A stretch of 64,000 bases of DNA from Henricia sp. BOLD:AAB3569 (Eukaryota; Echinodermata; Asteroidea; Spinulosida; Echinasteridae), in the NCBI GenBank assembly GCA_037783545.1, contig JBBELK010000977.1, forward strand, positions 1 through 64,000, given 5' to 3'. Shown one piece after another: positions 26,201 through 34,800 of the stretch. The notes beneath the pieces were generated by a model. That model was not told where the DNA came from, made no database searches, and saw only the letters and a program-made list of their open reading frames with translations. How positions within the stretch are numbered: the first letter of the stretch is position 1; the number at the start of each line of letters is the position of its first letter. The position numbers were made by a program, and so were the translations under genes.

Positions 26201-28601
26201 TGCCAGTTTGTGGAATTGATAGCCATGATACCAATGCAATTTAACCGTGAACAGTAAACACTACCCCAAACACTGGTATTTCAGAAAAATTGGAGTGCAC
26301 GCTAAATCATTTTCAGATAATTACAAAGTAAAAATCTAACTATGGTACAGTTTTGCGTTATATTTCTGATGGAATATATTGTGATGGTGAAGGTTGATGA
26401 ATGTGGCTTACTTGGTGTGAATGAAAACCGGTGCATACATAGTTCACAGTATTCCTTCTTGCTGTGTTTCAACCACTGCACCAAACTGTCAAAAAGGAAC
26501 AAATCAAACTTGTGAATTAATGCAATACAGAAAAGCATTTAAAAATAAGAAGTGACATTCCTCCCTATGAAACGACCAAACATAGGACGAGAGAAAACCA
26601 TATGGGCCTCATCATAAATCATATGGGCCTCAAGTCTCAACACTCGTGGGGTGACAGAAGTTTTTCTGCAGCCGCACCACACATCTGGAACTCTCTACCG
26701 CTTAATCTTAGATCTTGTCTCTGTACAACAAAATTCAAATCACTTCTAAAAATGATCTCATGTCTCAGGTTTTTAAGGACTAATTTGGTTGTTCCTCTCA
26801 TTTTTGATTGTTTCTTTCATGTTTAATATTACTTTGTTTGTTTTTTTAGTGTCTCTGCGCCTTGAACACCCAGCAGGGTGGATATGTGCGCATTACAAAA
26901 ACTATGGATGCTAGGATAGGGCGACAATTTATGTGTAAAAAAGGTATATTAGGGCGACACGCTCAATAGGGCGACATTTTGGTGTCGCCCTAATTATTAT
27001 TTTTTTAAAATCATTTTTTAAGGTCAAAAACCATTTTTTTTTAAATCGAGAACCATTTTTATTAGGTCTAGAACCGTCTCTCTTAGGTCTGTAACCATCT
27101 TTGGAAGCTTCAGGTAGAAAAATAAGGTGTCATTTTGAGTGATTCTTGCCGAAATTTCGGTGGTCCCCGGGGAGAGTCTTCCCGAAATGTCGCCCTATTG
27201 CTGCATCCAGAGTTCTTACAAATCTTATTATTATTATTATTATTATCATGACTTTAACCCAAGACCTCTGACTCACCGGGCAGAAGCTCTACTAACTGAG
27301 CTACAAGGTATACTCCGTCAGGTTTTCCCTACCAATTTTTCTCTAGGTGTTGCAATGTTGATTAGTCATATAAGGATTCCGTTCTAACTTAATCATGTAA
27401 AATACCTCCCCAAAGTACTATCCATGGAAAGAAAACGGGAAATTTGCAATATCCAATTTGGATGTGGAAGCAAAAAGGTTGGTCTAATAACTGCCCTGCT
27501 TTACGTAACCGGATAAATTAGTTTGCAAAACATTGGTGTTTTTTTTAAAGATATCCTTTAAAATATATGGATTGAAAACATGAAATTTGAGAATGGTAAT
27601 GAGATACATATGACACATGATATAGTATCAAAATCTCAACACCCATGGGAAAAATGGAAGGGGGGAGGGGGTGTTGGGGGTGCAGCAGGTCTGTCAAAAA
27701 AATGTGTATTTCTCACCAGTCCTGATGGATGAATTTAATGCTGCCCGTGCAGATACAAGGATAGAAAAGCGGCCTATCGGAGCTGCCTTCCGAACGGCAC
27801 ACTCGACATATGTCACCTGGGTAGAACAAACAATCAAAAGCTTTTTATTTTTTAGTTTATACAAGGTTCCTACATGTAGCATTTCATGAAAACAAAATTG
27901 TCTGCAAATACCCAGAATAATCGCGGCACGAGAGGGATTTAAAAAAAAGGTAAATAAAGACAGGAAACCGTTGCGTTCTTCGTTTCAAAGTACTTCGGTT
28001 TCCAGAGGGCGCTTTTCTTTTAATTCCCGATGGGCTACCCCCTCGAAATCAAAACATTCACAGCCGTCTCTCGTCTCCGCGTCTCAAGAAACCCTCTTGC
28101 CCGGAATAATCGCGGCACGAGAGGGATTCCCGACTGGCTATCCTCCTCGAAATCAAAAACATTCACAGCCGTCTCCCGTCTCCGCGTTCCCAGAAACGAA
28201 GTCACGGCATAGTGGTGCTTTCGACCACCAGAGGGCGCTCATCTCCCGTCTCGCCGTCTCTGCTAGAACTTAGAAGTTTGATCACATCGTCTCCAATCAA
28301 CTTTGAAAAGGTGCTGTCGCGTGGGCCCTGTATTCTATAGTTACTCCGTCATGATTGTGTACAAAACATATGAAATTGGCTGAAAATTTGGTAGGCCTAG
28401 GCCTACCATATTTCATGTATTTTCAGTGTTTATTTAATTAAAAAATCCTAAATTTCGTTAACTCTTAAATGTGGGTTTTCTTATCAAATTTGTATATGTT
28501 TTGTACACGAAATCTGAAGCCATGGCCAGTTATGAAATTCATTCTTTGAATGTCAAATTTAACCCAGAACGTCCAAATTTACCTTCGCTACTTTCCTCCA
28601 T
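2448..28601 (-). CDS. MARCHF6: E3 ubiquitin ligase MARCHF6 (TEB4/Doa10), complete, 20 coding exons
   Basis: This is the ER-membrane RING-CH ligase of the ERAD-C branch, which ubiquitinates misfolded membrane proteins and sterol-pathway enzymes (family knowledge). Coding exons in 5'-to-3' order: 28583-28601, 27717-27816, 26412-26485, 25648-25791, 25120-25192, 23146-23452, 20184-20370, 19665-19811, 17614-17753, 16629-16772, 13411-13545, 11318-11538, 10522-10659, 8515-9175, 7809-8063, 6911-7045, 6210-6299, 4628-4760, 4108-4243, 2448-2532. All junctions are GT-AG and in phase, giving 1107 aa against about 910 in human. The C4HC3 RING-CH lies at about residues 7-62 (ICRVC, PCICT, CELC). Many transmembrane segments follow, including the TEB4 region around residues 350-560. 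The protein ends with the family C-terminal element [11 protein letters not shown]. The extra length is in an Ala/Gln/Asn linker (exons 6-7) and an acidic linker (exon 14). The acceptor of exon 10 was chosen because it restores the human spacing; that junction is the least certain. Confidence 0.95.
2838..2935 (-). repeat. SINE-A, second copy, truncated
   Basis: On the minus strand it reads leader AAAACTGGGTTCATAGGGGA and then GCTCGGTTGGTAGGGCATCT, the tRNA-like A-box half. The B-box half is missing. Confidence 0.6.
4312..4556 (+). repeat. tRNA-derived SINE-C, copy 1, in MARCHF6 intron 18
   Basis: The head has a B box (GGGGTTCAATTCC) and the body GGGCGTGTATGTGGATTAGG. The tail is TAATAAGG, ACCGTATGGAATAGAGGGCC and an A/T repeat. 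A second copy lies at 44855-45065. The same region after 4005 has a T-arm-like GGATTGGAACCCGAGACC of another repeat. Confidence 0.65.
5490..5582. mobile_element. Small palindrome in MARCHF6 intron 17
   Basis: Arms of about 42 bp (ATGAGCAACTAACAATGAAA and its complement ending TAGTTGTTCATAG) meet at AACAATGGTT-like centre. It is a foldback MITE or part of one. Confidence 0.65.
5649..6089. mobile_element. Inverted-repeat element E2, copy 1
   Basis: Bounded by TGCATAGTTCCGA and GAAACTATGCA. A copy in the opposite orientation lies at 21671-22107 and shares CAGTTAACCCC, AGCACAGATTCA / TGAATCTGTGCT and TGACAGGTC blocks. No gene is visible in it. Confidence 0.65.
7495..7738. mobile_element. T1 MITE, right part
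   Basis: Carries ACTAATTTATCCAACTATAT, TTTCCACATCCAAACTGG and GAACAAGCTTCTTTAA, the shared right half of T1. It ends about 70 bp before exon 15 of MARCHF6. Confidence 0.6.
8515..9175 (-). CDS. MARCHF6: MARCHF6 exon 14: enlarged acidic cytosolic linker
   Basis: This 661-base exon starts with the conserved DMRSYLLGD and ends with [12 protein letters not shown] and [11 protein letters not shown], both matched in vertebrate MARCHF6. In vertebrates about 30 residues lie between these blocks; here there are roughly 170. The insert is rich in Asp, Glu and Pro, has a direct duplication ([20 protein letters not shown]), a run EEEEEDEEE and a repeated [11 protein letters not shown]. It is predicted to be disordered and to face the cytosol (inference from family topology). 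Confidence 0.9.
10795..11215. mobile_element. DNA transposon with 28-bp inverted ends (E5)
   Basis: The left end GGGTAATTCCCAAAATTAGG is matched by CCTAATTTTGGGAATTACCC at the right. The 421-bp body has no coding frame, so it is non-autonomous. Confidence 0.8.
12749..12981. mobile_element. Tc1/mariner MITE with Sleeping Beauty-like ends
   Basis: The left end CAGTTGAAGTCCGAGGTTTA and the right end (minus strand) CAGTTGTAGTCAGAAGTTTA are 25-bp inverted repeats with TA on both outer sides. The family ends of Sleeping Beauty-type Tc1 elements begin CAGTTGAAGTCGGAAGTTTA. At 233 bp it has no transposase. Confidence 0.8.
13008..13374. mobile_element. T2-type MITE (family T2), copy 1
   Basis: The ends TTAAAGGAGCGTGACCAGA and TCTGGTCACACTCCTTTAA differ at one base. 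A copy at 45623-45988 is nearly identical across the full 366 bp (for example GATATCCTCGGAAATATGCG), so movement is recent. It lies 36 bp before MARCHF6 exon 11. Confidence 0.88.
14347..16720 (-). repeat. Exon-derived tandem array in MARCHF6: 16 units of 155-157 bp
   Basis: Each unit, read on the minus strand, holds about 87 bp copied from the 3' part of exon 10 ([14 protein letters not shown] through WWLDICSL), the 5' splice site TTG|GTAAGTAC, and about 69 bp of the following intron. I count 16 units, 15 with the splice donor; the unit near 14941 has lost it. Spacings between successive donors are mostly 156 bp, with a block of 155 at 15845-16465 and one of 157. The rightmost unit is the real exon 10 (16629-16772), which alone has the upstream [10 protein letters not shown] coding and a 3' splice site. 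Confidence 0.95.
16893..17130 (+). repeat. tRNA-derived SINE-D, copy 1
   Basis: Head GTGGCCGAGTGGTTTGGGTC with B box GGGTTCGAAACTC, then a shared body (GCCCTTAAGCAAGGCACTTA, CATCCTTCGGAAGG, GCCGTTGGTCCAGTGTGTT). Related copies: 40731-41055 (plus) and 17400-17566 (minus, mostly the head). Confidence 0.75.
17400..17566 (-). repeat. SINE-D, inverted partial copy
   Basis: On the minus strand it reads GTGGCCAAATGGTTTGGGTC and continues with ATCTCGATGTTTAGGTGGAA. With the plus copy at 16893 it forms an inverted pair beside MARCHF6 exons 9 and 10. Confidence 0.6.
18088..19302. mobile_element. Possible 1.2 kb inverted-repeat element
   Basis: Both flanks are rich in ACTTGCGCAAG-type motifs (GTAGAAATTCCCTC at the left, GGTAATTTCGAGCCCTG at the right; CGCAAGTTGGCA against TGCCAACTTGCGC). 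The plus frame at 18715-19017 has no recognisable domain. It lies in intron 8 of MARCHF6. Confidence 0.35.
19497..19650. mobile_element. Foldback MITE
   Basis: ATCCGGTTAGTAAGTGCTAC at the left pairs with CAGTCACTTACAAGCCGGAT at the right, and the centre TAGTTCCGGTTCCAACCGGA is itself palindromic. It ends a few bases before MARCHF6 exon 8. Confidence 0.65.
21238..21541. mobile_element. T1 MITE copy
   Basis: Carries CAGATCACATTTTTTAGCAC, CATTCTGAAATTTCG, AATTGGTGATTGCAAATTTC and ends GAACAAGTTCCTTTAA. A further fragment of the same family is at about 22225-22320. The tRNA-like sequence at 21605-21670 (minus) follows. Confidence 0.65.
21671..22107. mobile_element. Element E2, copy 2 (inverted relative to copy 1)
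   Basis: Shares with 5649-6089 the end TGCATAGTTCCGA and, in reverse order, ATTGGTCGGCGGGTT and CAGAACTATGAA. Same non-coding structure. Confidence 0.65.
22540..22781. mobile_element. Inverted-repeat element in MARCHF6 intron 6
   Basis: Left AGGGAATCTTCTTC pairs with right GAAGATTCCCC, and the inner GGTTATGTCATTTTTGGTAC pairs with GAAAATGACATAAC. Confidence 0.6.
22911..23095. mobile_element. Palindromic element next to MARCHF6 exon 6
   Basis: Arms such as TTGTGGAAGCAATGTGCGTG and CACGCACATTGCTTCCACAA match over about 60 bp, with TTTTGGGAGT / ACTCCCAAAA at the ends. It ends about 50 bp from the splice donor of exon 6. Confidence 0.75.
23146..23452 (-). CDS. MARCHF6: MARCHF6 exon 6: membrane segment, then poly-Ala/poly-Gln linker
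   Basis: The exon starts with a conserved segment ([14 protein letters not shown]) and continues into a low-complexity linker of alanine runs, PQQQQQP and APANNQ. In the DNA this is a CAG/GCA/GCT triplet tract at about 23160-23270, so the linker is probably length-variable. Exon 7 (20184-20370) continues it with Ala, Asn and Gln, and exon 8 resumes the conserved [20 protein letters not shown] block. The long plus-strand frame opposite this exon is only its antisense shadow. Confidence 0.9.
23617..24465. mobile_element. Long palindromic element E3, interrupted by another MITE
   Basis: The left arm (AGTAAAGGGGCATTTTGGCA, AGATAACTTAGG, GTGTGACAACATGCC) is matched by the right arm (GGCCTAAGTTATCTCTTCAG, TTGCCAAAATGCCCCC). 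An uninterrupted copy is at 54758-55176 and one arm alone at 59459-59645. The insertion 23802-24237 splits it. Confidence 0.75.
23802..24237. mobile_element. MITE with TAGGGAGGTTTCGC ends, nested in E3
   Basis: Left end TAGGGAGGTTTCGC pairs with right end GCGAAACCTCCCTA. The interior repeats CGGATACCGATACGGATACG-like motifs in both directions. A relative with the same ends is at 49705-49930. Confidence 0.75.
24719..24781 (+). repeat. G-rich tract, possible quadruplex, MARCHF6 intron 5
   Basis: Repeated runs of four or more G end in an 18-base G run. The MARCHF6 transcript is C-rich here. Nothing suggests a gene. Confidence 0.7.
25284..25440 (+). repeat. tRNA-derived SINE-B, copy 1
   Basis: A box (TAGCTCAGTAGTCCAGTGG) and B box (GGGTTCTAGTCCC), then GAGCACGCTATGAAGTTTTT and CTCATAGTG. 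The second copy is at 37715-37880. Confidence 0.7.
26412..27816 (-). CDS. MARCHF6: MARCHF6 exons 2-3: RING-CH domain
   Basis: Exon 2 (27717-27816) and exon 3 (26412-26485) together encode the zinc-binding RING-CH. It has the pairs CxxC and CxC, then His and Cys of IHQDC (the Cys codon is split across the intron), then CELC. The spacing fits the C4HC3 MARCH type rather than a classical RING. The 19-base first exon encodes only MEESSE plus one base, so the fold depends on correct splicing of a very small start exon. Confidence 0.95.
26635..26915 (+). mobile_element. 3' end fragment of an L2/CR1-like LINE
   Basis: The frame at 26602-26826 contains [20 protein letters not shown] and KFKSLLKM, the typical C-terminal tail of L2/CR1-type reverse transcriptase proteins. 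It is followed by GCGCCTTGAACACCCAGCAG and GTGCGCATTACAAAAACTA, a common 3' UTR motif of such LINEs. It is a 5'-truncated remnant. Confidence 0.7.
26918..27201. mobile_element. Foldback element with AGGGCGACA repeats
   Basis: GATAGGGCGACAATTT at the left pairs with AAATGTCGCCCTATT at the right; the motif GGGCGACA also occurs internally three times, once inverted. Confidence 0.5.
27250..27350 (-). repeat. SINE-A-related tRNA-derived repeat
   Basis: On the minus strand: GTAGCTCAGTTAGTAGAGCT and GAGTCAGAGGTCTTGGG, with the leader AACCTGACGGAGTATACC also seen at 1-60. Confidence 0.55.
27360..27655. mobile_element. T1 MITE copy, reversed
   Basis: Reads GAAAACGGGAAATTTGCAAT, GTAACCGGATAAATTAGTTT and TATCAAAATCTCAACACCCA, the complement of the other T1 copies. 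It ends 60 bp before MARCHF6 exon 2. Confidence 0.6.
27912..28200. repeat. Local tandem duplication in MARCHF6 intron 1
   Basis: AATAATCGCGGCACGAGAGG occurs near 27914 and 28103, and CATTCACAGCCGTCTC near 28051 and 28154. The repeated unit is about 100 bp with some sequence lost or added between copies. Confidence 0.65.
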
Positions 28602-28878
28602 TTCTGATCACTCAATATCTGGCAAAATGCATACAATATGTGCTGCTGCTGTGCATGTGTACTGGGCCCGTGACTGGACCGCTGCTGCGCTGGTACCCGG
28701 CAATTAATTATAGGCTTATGAGAAGACGCGGCGAAAACCAGTCGGAATTCCATTTCCGCGAAAAGCATGGTGCGCCCTCAAGAGTACAACATAACAATAC
28801 TGTACGTTCATTGACAACGCGACGGGTCACGCAAATCGGTGATTGCAACAAGCAAAATAATGATCCAGTGATGTCAAA
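28602..28878. promoter_or_regulatory. Putative bidirectional promoter between MARCHF6 and WDR88
   Basis: Only 277 bases separate the two start codons, which face away from each other. The stretch is visibly richer in CpG than its surroundings (GACGCGGCG, CATTTCCGCGAAAAG, GACAACGCGACGGGTCACGC). I see no clear TATA box. Both 5' UTRs must lie here unless there are upstream non-coding exons. A shared promoter is an inference from distance and orientation. Confidence 0.6.
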
Positions 28879-31800
28879 ATGACAGAGATCGCAGTCGAAG
28901 ACTTTGATCCTTTGGCGTTGGAGATAACTGATAGATTAAATAACGAATCAAAAAGTAAATCAGGAACGTGGGAACACGAAGATTTAGCCCAGGTAGTAGA
29001 ACTGCATTAAGTTGTAAACAAAACCGACACCGGGACTCCGACCCAAACTTTTTAGGGGCGGGGCCGCTAAGTTAAAGGAGCGCGCGTGACCAGGGTCCAA
29101 TTTCATAAAGCCCATTTAGAAACATTCCTGAATAAAAAATTCTTAACTCATGCTTTGAAAGATAGGGAAAATTATATTACATGTAATATTGTTCCTAAAT
29201 CCACTTTAATTTATGAAATAGGACCCTGATCACATTTTTGAGCAACCCATTTTTCCCATATGGAAGTTGAGATTTTGATATCATGTCAATTGTCATATTT
29301 TTCTCATTACCGTTCTGAAATTTCGCATTCTCAATCCGCATGATGATAAACTGTATTCTGCTGCTGCAGTAGTAGAAACATCCTGCAGCGGCAATCAGTC
29401 CTTCTTCAGTTGAAGCCACTGCTTCTTATCGGTTGCGAGCATCCTGAGCTCCCTCAGTTTCTTTCGAGATTTTAGGGTTCCAAGTCCTGACGTTTTGAGG
29501 TCGGCCCTGAGAACACCAAGGAGGTTCATGCAATGGCGGCCTTTACGTGCTCGGTACTGACTGGATCCAATCACTGCAAAATTCAATGCCGTCTGAGCTG
29601 GTACAGACTCTGGCATGCGCAATATGTGACCAAACATTGACCATCTTTGTTTGGCTACTCTGGTAGACAGTGGAACTGTGTTACACATTTCATACAGAGC
29701 ATCGTTAGAGATCAAACTATTTGGCCATCGGTGTCCCGTGATGATCCGTAGGTGTCTACGGTGGCAGGCGTCCAGCTTGTCCATGACTGCTTTTGGAGCG
29801 GCCCAGCTGTTGCAGTTGTACAGCATTATGGAGACACACGTTGCATCGTAGAGTCGTAGCTTTTTTGACAGTGGGATTTTTGACTTTCTGATCCAGATTT
29901 TCCAAAAGGACTGGAAGGCTATGTTGCCAATAACACGACGTGCAGATACATCTGACGAACTACAAAGTAGGGAGCCAAGAATTTTGCTTTTTCTCCACTG
30001 TTCGTCCCCTCTCACAGGATCGTCCTCGTCGTCTCCTGCACGGTTGTCTGACAGATAGACATGTGTGAATTCCGTTTTGGTCTCATTCATGAACAGGTTC
30101 ACATCTTTCAATTTGGCTGCAGCGATAGGGAGTACGTTGTCCAGTGTTTCTTTTTCCTCGTCTATGAAGTCTACGTCATCTGCATATTCCATCTCTAGTG
30201 GCATTCCAAGTGATGAGATAGGAGGGTTAGGTCTAGTAGAAGCCTCTCTAACGGATGACAAGGCAGCAGCGAGGTAACATGTGAAGAGCACTGGTGAAAG
30301 ACTGTCTCCCTGTGGCGAGCCGATAGATGTGACGAATTCAGCCGAGTAGGTCTTCATGACACGGACCTTCAGCTTGGTATTTGCTAGTACTAGCCTCACA
30401 AGTCGTAATTCGTCGTCATTGCAGCCTGCCTGATGGAGAACATCTAGTATTCTTGAGCGCTTTATGGTGTCGAAAGCCTTGGACATATCTATGCCCATCT
30501 TGAAGAAATCCCAGTGTTTTGACATCACTACTGAAACGAGCATACGTTGTGCCCAGACTATGTCAGCACAGCTCCTACCTCTCTTAAAACCGCTTTGATA
30601 TGGGCCAGTAAAGATGTCAATCTTCTCCCGGATACGATTTAGCGTTATTGTGGACAGGATTTTACGGATACTGTTCAGTAGGACGATTGGTCGCAAGTTG
30701 GCAGGTGGGCCAGGAGCCTTCTTGGGTTTTGGCAATGCTATTAGTGTGCCTTGTCCGGTAGATTCAATTGAAACGTGGTGATGGAATGCTGAGTTAAAGA
30801 TGGAAGCAATAGGTGGTGACACAACATCGTTGGCATATTTGAACAATTCGTTTGGGATTCCATCAGGTCCAGGTGAACGGCAGTTTCTCAGGGATGTTAT
30901 AGCTTTGCCAACCTCCCCGTTTGTGATGGGGGCCGTTAGTGGCCTTGGATCACCAGTAAAAGGCTCTAAACCGTCGTCGTCTGGGTCTGTAAATTGTTTG
31001 CTGAACCATTCGCGAATGGTATCGGCCTTGCCTTGGTCAGTTCCCATGAATTGTCCATCAGCATTATGTACTGTGAGTGTTGGTGTCGGACCAGTTACCT
31101 TAAGAGCACGTGCAGCTCGGAACATTTTGCGACAGTCGTCTGTAGATGTGATGTCATCTGCCAGGGCATCTGCTCGTTCAACTGCGAGTTCTCGCAGGCG
31201 CTTCTTGATCTTGCGTAGTAGAACATTTCGTTCCTTGCGTATGTTCGAACGATCTTCACTAACGCTGCTTTGGTAGATGCGGAGTCTCATAGCCTTTTGT
31301 TGCAGTGACAGGTCTCTCACCAATTGGTCTTCAGTGTGGCGTCTGCCACGGCAATTTGTCAAGACTCCAACAGTTTCAGTAGCTGATGTTTCCATTTGCT
31401 TCAGTACATTTGACAGGGCATCATTATTGTCACGGCCAGTAAGGATACCTTCCAGGTTGACCTGCAGACTATGTCTGTAGGCATTTTGGGTTGAGGCATC
31501 ACTTGCAAGCCTGTAAAGGTCATACCTGACTGGACCACGTCCTTTCGGGCGATATTTATGTGTCAGGCATATGCGATTCAGTTGCAGCCGTGTAACTACC
31601 AGTTTATGGTCGGAGTTGAGATCGCATCCTCCATAAGAACGAGAATCGTGTAGCATGGGTTTAGTTGTCTGTTTGCAAAGCACAAAGTCTATTTGGTTGA
31701 AGACCGGTATGGTTGCTTTGGAGTTGGGCCGTCTTTTGGGGGCAGCGATGTGTCCGGTCCAAGTTGTACGGTGTCGACATGGGTGTTTGAAGGCCGTGTT

Positions 31801-34800
31801 TGTTGCAAATAGGCCATGGCTACTAATGAATTGTACCAAACAATCACCATTGTTGTTTCGGGTGCCTGTTCCATGCAATCCCATGCATGAGCCAAGTCCT
31901 GATCCAATGTCTAACTGGTTTAGTTTGCCAAGTTTGGAGTTGAAATCGCCGCATACGAAGAGGAGCCATCTAGATGGCACATCGATGGCATAAGCCAGTT
32001 CTTCGTAGAGAGTGTCTAGCAGTGATGGGTCTTCCCGAGCTCTTTCTGATGTAGGACCGTAGACGTTTACTATGCGACATTTGGCAGTTGAGCCATTTCT
32101 CAGGGGAAGTGACAGATCAATGGTTGCAATGCGGTCGCTTACATATCCATAGCTGATGACATGGTTTAATAGTCTGGAGCCGATGACAAATCCCAGTCCA
32201 TGGTGTACAGTGTGCTTTTGTTGCATCAGTACTAGTTTGTGCCCGGTGTGCAAGGTTTGTTCTGATTGCATTGTGACTTTGGTCTCTTGGATGCATGCGA
32301 TGTCGACCTGGTAATGTTCGCAGTCTTCTCCGAGCGTTTGCCTTTTCGATGATGCTGCAAGGCCTCTCACATTCCATATCAATCCGCATATTTTTAAGGA
32401 TATCGTCAAAAAATTAATTTAAAACTAATTTATCTCGTTCCATAGTATTTACCCCAACCTTTTTGGTTTTAGCTCCGCATCCAACTTGGAGATTGCAAAT
32501 TTCCTGTTTTCTTCCATGGATAGTATTTTTGGGAGGTATTTTATGTGATTCTTAAAACGAAATCCATTTTTCTGAACACGCTCCTTTAACTCTTTCACCA
32601 CAGAATTTTGTCATGGTCTGTGACGTAATTAAAGGCTGAGGCTCATCAATGCGCGCACGCCAAATTTGTGGCACGAAATATGCAGCTCCATAGCAAAGGC
32701 ATGGAGCTGCGTATTTCGTGGCTCGAATTTGGCGCGCGCGCATTGCTGACGAGCCTCTGCCTTTAATATTTAGACTAACTTGACTAACCATTTTATCACA
32801 CGTACGTTTCCCTTTGACAAGGTCAGATACAAAGTTCTGCGTGGCCACAAGGAGGGAATCAACTCCTGTCAGTTTTGTGTGAATGATACCCGCATCTTGA
32901 CAGCTTCCGATGATAAATCATGCTCTCTATGGGTGAAGTACAGTTTCTCTCTCAGTCAAATGACAGAATCATGCACCCCTGATATGTTCAGGATTGGACC
33001 TGAAACAAAATGACGCCACATTTTGTTTTGGCATCCTTTCCTATGGCCCTATGTCATCTGGTACCCTGAGACGTCGAGACTCCCCCATAGATTTGTGCAC
33101 ATGTAAACAAACCGTGACACGTCATTATGTTTCAGGTCCATTGAAATATAGGACTTCCAAGAAAGACAATTTTCTTACAATAACAATTCTTGATCAGAGC
33201 AGAAATACAACGAACTTGTGGGTAAGAAGGCATCTATCCAACAATCACTTTGGAATCGCTTTCAAGACTGTTCCACTTTAGTGATTTCCTCCAGGTCCAA
33301 GAGGACCTGTTTAAACGAAGTGATTCCCACAGTAATAAAGTCTGCAGCTCTTGACAATTTTGTTGGGTGTTCAACCTGATAAAAACCAGCTTGAGTGGGA
33401 TGAGCTGACTACTGCATCCGTGTGTCTTCCAAACAACTCTAGTAACAGGGAGGCACTTCAGGCAGAGTGCCACACCCTATCTCAGTGGCTCTTACAGAGG
33501 AGGCTGGTGCAGCCGGCCTTGTCACAAGAGTTGGTCATGCATATGAGTGACCAATTAAAATATGTTACATCTCTCAGCCTCCTTGACCTTGCGGTCAGAA
33601 TATAATTTGTGTAAATCTTTGTTGAAGTGCATAGTCATTGTTGTGTACAGTCAAACCTTGTCAATAAAATCCTTCGGACTTTAAAACAAACCTTGTATTA
33701 AAGGAATTAAAACAATATAGAACAAAGGATTGGGACCCGATTGGCAGAATGTTGTATTAACAGTGCTCTTATCAACAAGGTTGCATTTTTCTGCAGAATG
33801 TGGAAACAGGACGATGCGAGAAGACGTACGAGGGTCACCCAATGTGCATCAGCCAGTGTCATATGAGTCCAGATAACACCAAGTTTGTGTCGTCCTGCTG
33901 GGACAAGAGAGTCAGGGTGTGGGACGTTGAAACTGGGGAGGTTCTGGTAAGGTGGTCTAATGCTATGCTCACATTGGGTGGTTTCTTCCATTATCTCAGA
34001 TGACTGCAATCTGTTGTTTTGTTGTGCCTACTCAGAAAGTTACCACAGCTCCACTGTAACCATTTTATTCCTATATGCTCATTGTTACTGCATGGTCACT
34101 TAACATTAAGTCTATTGCAGCAAAAACTAAACTGACTGGAACGCTTTATTCAAATGAAGATAGAAATACACTACTCAAGTTAGGGATATTGTGGGGTGTG
34201 CACAGATATTTTATTGAGGGTATGCATTCCACTTGATTTTGTATATGATTAGACAATTGTATCTACATGACAGACACACCTTGTCACAGAAATAGGTGAA
34301 AACAGTCATTTAAAAATAAATAAATAAATTGAACCACACCAATATCCCTAACTTATTGTGAGTGTACTTCCAACTGTCCAATGCAATGATATTACAAGCA
34401 GGCTATATAGACCAGTCTTTTATAACAAGCCCTGTATTAGCCACCTATGCCTTAGGGTATAGACCGGTCTTATATTAGACTGCATATTGTAACCAACCTA
34501 AGCTGCTGGATTTGAATATACAGACTTAGAAGGCCTAGTGGCTTGTTTGGATTGTGAAAGCCAAACGAAAGATTAGGCAGTACTTAAATCAAAAAAGGAA
34601 GAATTTTGTGTTGTTTTCTCTCCACAGTGGAGTGTATTGCAAGGTGGCATTGTGACATGCTGCCAGTTTTCACACAACAGCAGATACATTGCCTCTGGTA
34701 CTGACTTGGATCATTGCTTGACCATCTGGGATGCGGGGAATGGCAACGTTATCCAATCAATAAAAAGTAATCATATACAACCAGGATTTGAACCCGAGAC

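Larger units (their letters stand above)
29072..32589. mobile_element. TTAAAGGAGC-type MITE (family T1), split by two later insertions
   Basis: The outer ends are TTAAAGGAGCGCGCGTGACC at the left and CACGCTCCTTTAA at the right, the inverted-repeat ends of a T2-like MITE. Inside lie a second MITE (29092-29227) and the LINE (29342-32378). The remaining MITE sequence (GAAATTTCGCATTCTCAATC; ACTAATTTATC; GAGATTGCAAATTTCCTG) recurs in the T1 copies at 7495, 21238, 27360, 51349 and 51655. Confidence 0.75.

Noticed and set aside
30800-31276. 158-codon plus-strand frame inside the LINE
   Set aside because: It is the complement of the reverse-transcriptase coding strand and shows no domain.
33234-33605. 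Candidate extra WDR88 exon between exons 2 and 3
   Set aside because: Exons 2 and 3 already join in phase within one WD blade, and the frames here contain no WD or other motif.
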